From Isoetes taiwanensis (taxonomy: Eukaryota; Streptophyta; Lycopodiopsida; Isoetales; Isoetaceae): a DNA stretch of 64,000 bases. The notes under the pieces were generated by a model. That model had not been told where the DNA came from, ran no database searches, and saw nothing but the letters and a program-made list of their open reading frames with translations. Location of the stretch: positions 1-64,000 of the forward strand of contig JAJEKV010000479.1 in assembly GCA_021234155.1 (NCBI GenBank), written 5' to 3'. Positions 57,046 to 64,000 of this stretch are shown here, piece by piece (the first letter of the stretch is position 1; every line of letters starts with the position of its first letter). The position numbers and the translations under genes were made by a program.

Positions 57046-60020
57046 CTAGTAATGGTGCCCAGCGTTGCTGGGCACAAGTTGAAAGCTTGTAAGTTGGAAA
57101 CGTGCACTGATAATACAATTTTTTTAATTTTTATTGTAACAAAAAAATTTCAAAGGTTTAACAATGGTTATAAGACATCTAGCTCTTTAATATTAGATAG
57201 TGTTGCATCGATATCACTGAGAGCTTTGAGTAGAGTGCAGTAATAATCCAACTTTTTTAATTTCTTATTACAACAAAAAATTTTCAAAGGTTTATAAGAC
57301 ATCTAGCTTTTTCCATGTTAGATAGTATTGCATCAGTATCTCTGAGAGCTTTGAGTAGAATGGGATGGTGCTTGTTCATAGCAATTCTGAGGTCCTAGAC
57401 ATTGCCACCCGCTAAGAGTGGCATATATCATACCACAATGGCTTTGTTTCTCATCGGGTAGTGGGATTGAGAGATGCTTCAAAGACTGTCCCAAGGCTAG
57501 GCCCAATAGAACCTAAAAGGTCTACAATACGAACTGTTAATAAACCATCTTGTAATATCAACCTCTTACATTGCACTTGGTCTTCTTAAGGAATTTCCAT
57601 ACTATTTTGATGAAGGCCATTTAATAGCAAATTTTAAGGACTTCTTCTTAAAGAATTACACAAAATATATGGGTGAAGGCCATCGGATGGAAAATACCAT
57701 ATTGGACCCATGTCTATAAACATTAATAACCAAATATTAAAGGCCACCCTAACTAACTGCCTCTTAGATTTCTTGCACATTTATGCTCCCTTGTAAACTC
57801 TATGCACTTATGTATAATAGCACGTTACTTGTAGCTACATTTTTTTCTAAGATATCCATGTCCATGACTACCTTCTTTACACACATCATAAGGGTAATGT
57901 TATTGGCAAAATCTTGTTGGTGAGACTCTAAAAGATAGGGTGAAATTGACCTAATATCCATGTCCATAACTACCTTCTTTAAACAAATCATAAGGTTAAT
58001 GTTATTGGCAAAATCTTGTTGGCGAGCCTCTAAAAGATAGCATCGAATTGACCTAAGTGAAATTGGCGCGCATTGCAATTGCCAAAGTAAAATGTAAATC
58101 TGGCCCACCTTATATGTAAGTAGTTTGTCATCCCTACATACGTTTGGAGCTTCAGTTGATGAAGAATGACTTCTAAATATCCATACATTGCCCACAACAC
58201 CACACCAAAGTAGCAGTCCAGAGCAATTCTAAACTTTTTCAATGTATGTAGAATGCTAATATAAAATAAAATGGTAGTGTAGTTAGAACCCACACAAGGT
58301 GTCCACGTCTCCAACTTCTAGATCCAAGTTCTCATCTCCAAAGATCCAAGATTTTTATTTTCAGATTAAACTGAAATAAGCTTGACAAACAAAGGCTAGT
58401 TCTTCTAAAATGGCAACAAGCATGCACTTTGTAGCTTAAGGTTTACAAGCAAAGGTTGGCTGACATTACTATGTATCCCTGTTTCGCACATGATCCGCAT
58501 GCACTTTGTAGCGAAGGTTTACAAAGAAAGGTTGGTCGACATTACTATGTATCCCCTGTTTTCGGACATGATCCGCAAGAATATCGTGAATTGCAACTAA
58601 TTCTTATGTATAGTTTAGCACAACAACTTCCTTATGCAAAGGGCACATAAAAACGTTATGTTCCCAACCAGCGGGCATGTTTTCACATGGAAAAATACCG
58701 CAACAAAGTGTCGATCTACATCATTCCAAAAATTTTAGCATTGTCCAAGTATATATTGCATGTTTGAATACTCATGCTTTTAACCATCTGGCAAGCTCTT
58801 GCTTCATTTCTGAAAATAAACCGACAATCTATACAATTTTGAAGATCATAATGCATGAGTAACGTGGTTACGAATCGCCCTTATAGAACATAGTATTGTA
58901 GTTGAATATCTAACGGGTGTCGCAAGATGCATGAAAGATGTAAAGAGGCCATGTGGGAAATGCCGTCACCATGGCCATCTGCATAAACCAAATGGACCAA
59001 CAAAATCCTAACAAAATGTTCAAGGTAATGGGAAGCAAACGCATAAAAGCCAATTGCAACTGGCGTGAACAAAACAACTCCATTACAAAATCATTACTCA
59101 TGCAAACTGTTCTTCAAAATGCAACCGACTACAAAATGAATTCGCCAATATTCTTTCTCGCCAAGCACAATTCAACTTTCTCTATGAGTGAAAGAATTTA
59201 AGCTTGTGCTTTTAGCGCACACCTTTTCTTTTGTCTTTTAAATCTTCAATACGTTTTCCACGATTTTTTTTTGTTCTTCACCAAGAAGGCTCTAATGATA
59301 CCTTGAAGCAAAGCGTGTCTAATTTCAAAGAAAGCAAAGTCCCCACGGACCAAAGCACACACTCTAATGATACTATAGAAGCAAGGAGGTGTAATTTCAG
59401 AAAAACCAAAGTCCCCACGGACCAAAGCACACGAGATCACTCAACGTTTCTTGTTCTCTCACTTTAAAGATGATGTACGTGTCGCGTAAAATGAGGAATC
59501 TGAAGCACCCATTCAACAGCTTAGAAAAATTCTGAATACCAATGATTCTAGAAAAAAATAAACATAGCTGCACAAAGAAGTTACTTACCTAGGTGTCTTG
59601 ACCCACATCTTATCGGTTTACCTCCTCTAAATTATAAGATCAACAAAGGCTGGGTAGACAGGCCACCCAGAAGCGTTGCTTCATCTTCAAACGAAGAACA
59701 AAGGGCAAAAAAATAATGGAACCGCCTTCAATGGCGGCCTTCAGCATCAACTGGTTCATATGTGGATACTTGAGGAGGCGTCCACAGTGCTTGAAGGCAT
59801 CATAGCCGCTCTCGCGAACCCTGAAACCATCACCCGTTTTCTGTTCTGCTACTAAGTTTCGATAAGGCAACATCGTTGCCTTTTTCGTCTGTAAAAGTTT
59901 CGATAAGGCAACATCGTTGCCATTTTTGCGTGAATCCCCACCGTCCGTTTGGCAAATCGGCCCTCACCGTCGGATCTAGGGCGTGGTCCATTACTTGCAC
60001 TAAAACATTATAATATAAGA
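57046..60020 (-). mobile_element. Helitron Hj, complete, inside gypsy 2
   Basis: Minus-strand 5' end TCTTATATTATAATGTT at 60020 with GCCCTAGATCCGACGG inside; 3' hairpin GCCCAGC-AAC-GCTGGGC (57057-57073) then ACCATTACTAG ending at 57046. The host bases are A57045 and T60021. Four separate tandem duplications lie inside: about 102 bp (57853-58055), 80 bp (58431-58573), 72 bp (59285-59430) and 47 bp (59825-59925). Short frames are present but none is recognised. No Rep/helicase. Confidence 0.9.
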
Positions 60021-60427
60021 TTAAATGGTACTAACGTAGTGTCGACCTGCAGGCCAATAGAGCGCTCCGGAGGGCAAGGAGGTCGAGCTACGAAGACTTG
60101 CAACACAAAATTTTGTTAGGATGTGTTGCAAGGATTGAAGAGTACCTCGAACGATAATTGTATATGAAAACTGTTAAATTTTGATAATTTAAATGATGTG
60201 ATAACTAACATAATAAGTATACTGTTTAATGAAGCTACGAATTAATAAGTTATTTGATAATGTAATGACGTGATAATGTTTTAAGAATATTACCTTAAGG
60301 TAATCCTAATAAATATATAAGTATGATATTAGTATATTGGATGCATCAAGTTGATTGCAGGTTAGGAAGATCCCAAGGTGGGGAGACCCACGATGCTGCG
60401 GACAGCATCATTTCAAGGTGGGGAGAA
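60021..60427 (+). other. Gypsy 2 3' region with two polypurine tracts
   Basis: AT-rich sequence ending in AAGGTGGGGAGAA (60415-60427), the primer for plus-strand synthesis, directly before the LTR start. A second copy of AAGGTGGGGAGA lies 40 bp upstream (60375-60386). No ORF. Confidence 0.75.
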
Positions 60428-60664
60428 TGTGACGTTCCAGTACAGTATACGGTCCCAGGACGTATACTATACTGCCTCGTCACACGTACACGCCACCCCG
60501 ACTGACGTGTACGCCGACGTGTAGCCAAGCTGGCAGCCAGTTGGCTATTGAAATTTTTCAATATGACAGCACAGTGCTGCTGCTATATCTCAAAACTCAA
60601 TAATCAAGGTATGTTCTAAACATATAATTCTCTTAAGCTTTAAATTATGGGATGAGGCTTAACC
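60428..60664 (+). mobile_element. Gypsy 2 3' LTR start
   Basis: Begins TGTGACGTTCC right after the polypurine tract. The first 57 bases fold on themselves: TGTGACG with CGTCACA, and AGTACAGTATACG with CGTATACTATACT. The right end of the LTR is not clear. Repeat R3 begins nearby and may be LTR-internal. Confidence 0.65.
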
Positions 60665-62730
60665 CCTGCTGTGGCAGTGGGGGTTAGCTCTCCCCATAGT
60701 CACAGATTGATACTTTCAAGGTGTGTTTACCCTCATTCCACGGTAGGTGGTAGGGTTTTTTTTATTATTGCAAATACGACAATTTTGTTGGTTGTGCAAA
60801 TGTGCACTATTGATGTTTCTTTATTGATGTTCACTATATTGGGTGCATTTAATGATTCCCTTGGAGTGCATGTTCACTTTTGGGTAAATGCAGGGGCCAG
60901 TGTCCACTAGAAGGAAATGTCTGACTCAAAATATTTGGGTACATCCAATTAAGGATTTTTTTCAAATATGGACTATAACTCAACATTCAGCTAGGTACGC
61001 TATTTGACATGGCAAAGTTTTCTTGATGCACAAGTTCGGGATGTAATTCTGGACTGGGGCAAGTTTTGCATTTAACTTATTGGCATTGGCCAAATGGTGG
61101 TTTTTATAAAATATATGGTAAACATAATGTTTTACTTTTAATAGAGCCATTATGACAAAGACGCTTCAAACCTAATGACGACTGGCAGATAAAAAATGTT
61201 TTGACCTAAAGTTTATGCAGTTTTCTCAACCTAACTTGAGCGGCTACCATATTGGATGTGGTAGAGCCCAGATATGCAGACGAAATCGGCAGCTCCATAC
61301 TTCCATGTTTTCGTATCTTAAATGTAGAGCTAAGAAAGCTTGAATGGAATCTCTTCACCGTCTAAAGATCCAAGAAGAAGATCCGGTCGATTTGGCAGAT
61401 GCATTTGTAGCAGAGCTCCATTTCAAAATGTCTGGAGGACTGTGCAGAGGCTTGATAGACTTTGCATGTATTATTTACAGCTAAGATCCATATCGAAATA
61501 TCTGGAGAACCATGCAGAAGCTTGGTGGGATTTGCAGAGGCATACATCGTTTTGCAAAAACGTGGAGGATTCTATAGAAACTCGCATTGTTCACAACCTC
61601 CAGATAGCTTTCAGGTTTTTATGATATAGTTTTGGATCCTGAATTGCTTAATACTGAGGTTCTTGCTTTCTATATTCATTGATCTATTAGTAAACAGTTT
61701 GCACATGGCTGCAATAAATGACACAGCCTATATACTTTGCAAGAATGCAAAATATATTCTTATTTATGTTTTATTGAAGCCGAAAATATGATATCTTTAC
61801 CTCTCTTTGCTTGTACAGATTACATGCGATATAGGGTATGCTAATAGTCAGGTTTTATGATTATTTTAGAATATGAAAATACATGCTGCAGTTAAATAAT
61901 GATACAGACCATCGTCATATAGGACCCTGGCAGCAAGTGCTCTGTTATAAATGCATATACAGCAGCAAAAATCCATTTTTTACAGGTTTTCCAAATCCAA
62001 ATAACAATCCATATATGGACATTGATCCTAAATAATGGATTAGATATCTGGATACTTAGAGTTTTTGCCTTCATCAATGCGTATATAAGATCAGATAAGA
62101 TGTTGTAATGTTGATCTTATTGGTAAACGAGGTCTTTGCTTTATTAGCATCAGATGTAGAGTGCTCATCTTAGCATTATCCCAAAGGGCAAGACTTTTAA
62201 CCTCTTGAAGAATCAATGGAGGATAACTTTACACATTCTAGTTTGTGTTTGAAGTCTGAACGCTTGAACAACAGTAGAACATAAGATTATGAAGAAATAC
62301 AGTTTAATCTATCTTTGGCAAGATATGGCATGGCTGCTTGTAATTTTGTTCAGGCAGTAAACTATTTGCTTCCATTTGGTCACAAAGATAGTTTGAAAGA
62401 CATATGCAGATGGCTATTTCGTTGTGCTCATATTGGCACCATAAATGGCATTGTATTTAGGAATTCATTACTTTAAGACAGATGTATAGGCAGTTGCATT
62501 CTTACCTCTCCTTCTATTCTTCTAGTCTTTTCTAACTGGAAGGGCAAGAGGCACAATGGGTAATCAGTGATAAACTGAAAATTCCAATGTACCTTTTGGC
62601 CCTTGCCCTGATACCGTTTTCACGCTAACAGGGTACTGATTGGCTGCAGGTACGGGATTTTCTTCCCATTGTTCCCTTTGCTTTTGTAGTTGGAATAGGC
62701 TTCAAGAATGATGGAGATTTCGAAAAGAGA
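60665..62730 (+). repeat. Repeat R3
   Basis: From the T run near 60755 on it matches R2 without the Helitron: 60771-61765 with 40188-41188, and 61766-62730 with 50166-51121. It lacks the R1/R2 segment 39310-40185. It carries RNA motif copy 3 and ends at GAAAAGAG like R2. The first 100 bp (CCCCTGCTGTGGCAGTGGGG...GGTAGGTGGTAGGG) resemble the sequence left of R2 only distantly. Confidence 0.88.
62552..62673 (+). ncRNA. Structured RNA motif, copy 3
   Basis: Near-identical to copy 2. One change (CCC to TCC in the second helix) turns a C:G pair into U:G, so pairing is kept. The downstream ATG is present but the frame closes after a few codons. Confidence 0.65.
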
Positions 62731-63185
62731 CTATAGCTGTAGCTGAGAAACAAGCTTGGTGTCAGCAGTTCATCTCAATGACAGAAACAGAGTCAAAAAC
62801 TGGTTATTAATGTCTACTTTTATTTCTAGAATGCTTTTGTACTTCTGTATTTCAAACATGAAATATGATAGAAGGTATTTAGGGTTGAAAGATCTAATTT
62901 CATCCTTAAAGATATGACATGATTCAAGATATGATGTGACACGTTGATAAAAGTCTAAAAGATGTAATTCTTCTTTTTGGCTCAGTATTACTAAATATAT
63001 GGAAAAGAGTTTCAGTCTCATCAGGCATAAGCTTTAAGTTGTAGTCAGTTATCAATGGTCTTCAAATTATTTAGGCTTTGGAAAAAGAGGTACTAGTCTA
63101 GACTGACCTATTCAGTTTAGATATTGGGATGATAATACTACCAAGGGATTGACCGAGGTAGATGCTGGTCTAGCGTATGCTAGTT
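62731..63185. other. Unassigned AT-rich sequence, no gene seen
   Basis: Sequence after R3 up to a T run at 63196. No ORF longer than about 80 codons and no repeat end was recognised. Confidence 0.5.
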
Positions 63186-63195
63186 CAGACTGGTT

Positions 63196-63297
63196 TTTTT
63201 TTTTTTTTTAGAGCGGCGGGCAGACCCTATCCGGACCTCGCCACCATCGCCAGCAACACCCGGGTACCCCCTGCCCGCCGTTTAGGGTTAGGGTTTT
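63196..63297 (-). repeat. GC-rich block with telobox-like end, second copy
   Basis: Related to 31299-31395. On the minus strand it runs from AAACCCTAACCCTAAACGG to GCCCGCCGCTCT and then a run of A (63196-63209), like a retroposed end. It follows the primer site and leader of the LTR element, so it may belong to that element's leader. Confidence 0.55.
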
Positions 63298-63463
63298 GCG
63301 CCGGGTACACATACCAATATTATACTTAAACCACGTTAAATTAATCATGACGGCATCTACTACACCACTCGAATCTCATACTACTCCAAAATCCTCACTC
63401 ACTAACTAACAAACTAACGAGTTAGTATGTGGCCAGTGCAGTAGTTTGGCTTCCCAAAACCAT

Positions 63464-63475
63464 GCTCTGATACCA
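63464..63475 (-). promoter_or_regulatory. tRNA-iMet primer binding site
   Basis: The minus strand reads TGGTATCAGAGC, complementary to the 3' end of initiator tRNA-Met, one base after the LTR end. It fixes the orientation of the LTR at 63477 as minus strand, with the element body to the left. Confidence 0.9.
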
Positions 63476-63476
63476 C

Positions 63477-64000
63477 TGTGACGCTCCCTGAACATATACG
63501 GCACCCGGTCGTATACATACGGGGACTTTCCCCTCCCATGGCAACCATCTCGCCATGAGCAGGGCCCTCCGTCTATCCCGGACCATCTATAGAAAGATGC
63601 CCGAGTGAAGGACACGGAGGGGTCATTCGGCCCACGCCTTCAATGGGACTCCTACGTCGCGGAAGCGTGAATACATATTAGCATACAGCATAAATCATAT
63701 ATAAATAACCACCACGAAGGGTGGCACATCCATCCAAGTACTAACGGCAAAGAATATGCATCTAATCCTAAGCAAAACACCCCAAACCCCAGGTTCTACC
63801 CCAGTTCAGACTCCTGTGAGGGTGGACTGACGGTTCGGTCTCAAGAGATCAACAGACAGAGGTATAACTTGGCGTTGTCTGGCATAGAACATCGGCTAGG
63901 TTGTCCACTCCATCCGCCCCTCCTGTGCACACTTTGCAGATGGGTCGATTCATGCTATGGCATCACTATAGCCTTCCGGAGACGCAAACTCAAGGTATCA
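63477..64000 (-). mobile_element. 5' LTR of a minus-strand gypsy element (partial)
   Basis: Begins (plus strand) TGTGACGCTCCCTG and matches 17369-17890 at about 97%. It runs out of the window. With the primer site on its left it is a 5' LTR. It may be the partner of the LTR at 17369, with gypsy 1 split by about 39 kb of nested insertions, or belong to another copy. Confidence 0.88.

Overview
The window looks like heterochromatic nuclear DNA of a land plant. Supporting signs are GT-AG introns, a VPS4-like exon and an alpha-tubulin fragment with plant-like residues, a chromodomain Ty3/gypsy element, a plant-type initiator-tRNA-Met primer site, a CACTA-type MITE, poly(A) LINEs and many Helitrons. 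Element density and chromovirus type would suit a fern or other seed-free plant, but that is inference. I see no intact, clearly expressed single-copy host gene; almost everything is mobile or captured.

Layout. 1-3301: tandem repeats with a heat-shock-element-like cluster, a tRNA-type SINE, a CT tract and the 3' part of a polypurine Helitron. 3302-10686: a Mutator-like (MULE) transposase gene broken by two Helitrons (3806-6742 minus, 6873-9372 plus). Taking both out at A|T joins the reading frame exactly, leaving one in-frame TAG. The second Helitron carries pieces of VPS4 and alpha-tubulin. 10690-16435: inverted-unit minisatellites interleaved with ORF remnants, including a minus-strand Ulp1 (C48) protease exon. 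16436-24866: a poly(A) LINE-like end, then a minus-strand gypsy (LTR, LINE-truncated pol, gag, accessory ORF).

24867-29610: two polypurine Helitrons in opposite orientation, forming a large inverted repeat with a 545-bp foldback element and a 110-bp hairpin element inside. 29611-31300: a decayed minus-strand coding region ending in a histone H3 fold. 31578-36600: a Helitron holding a LINE with a 15-bp target duplication, itself holding a CACTA MITE with a TGT duplication, plus a SINE and a LINE 3' end. Its empty site survives at 39474.

36601-51121 and 60665-62730: a dispersed repeat family (R1, R2, R3). R2 is split by a 9-kb Helitron (41189-50165) whose empty site is in R3, and that Helitron holds two more nested Helitrons. 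All three R copies carry a structured RNA motif whose helices differ by compensatory changes. 51101-60485: a plus-strand gypsy with accessory ORF, gag, protease-RT-RNase H-integrase-chromodomain, a Helitron in its 3' region, a polypurine tract and an LTR start. 63190-64000: primer site and LTR of another, or the same, minus-strand gypsy.

Helitron ends were recognised by a shared 5' end (TCTTATATTATAATGTT, then a GCCCTA-type block about 45 nt in) and a 3' hairpin (GCCCAGC-AAC-GCTGGGC) 8-11 nt before CTAG, always between A and T. All homology statements are from reading the sequence; no database search was run.
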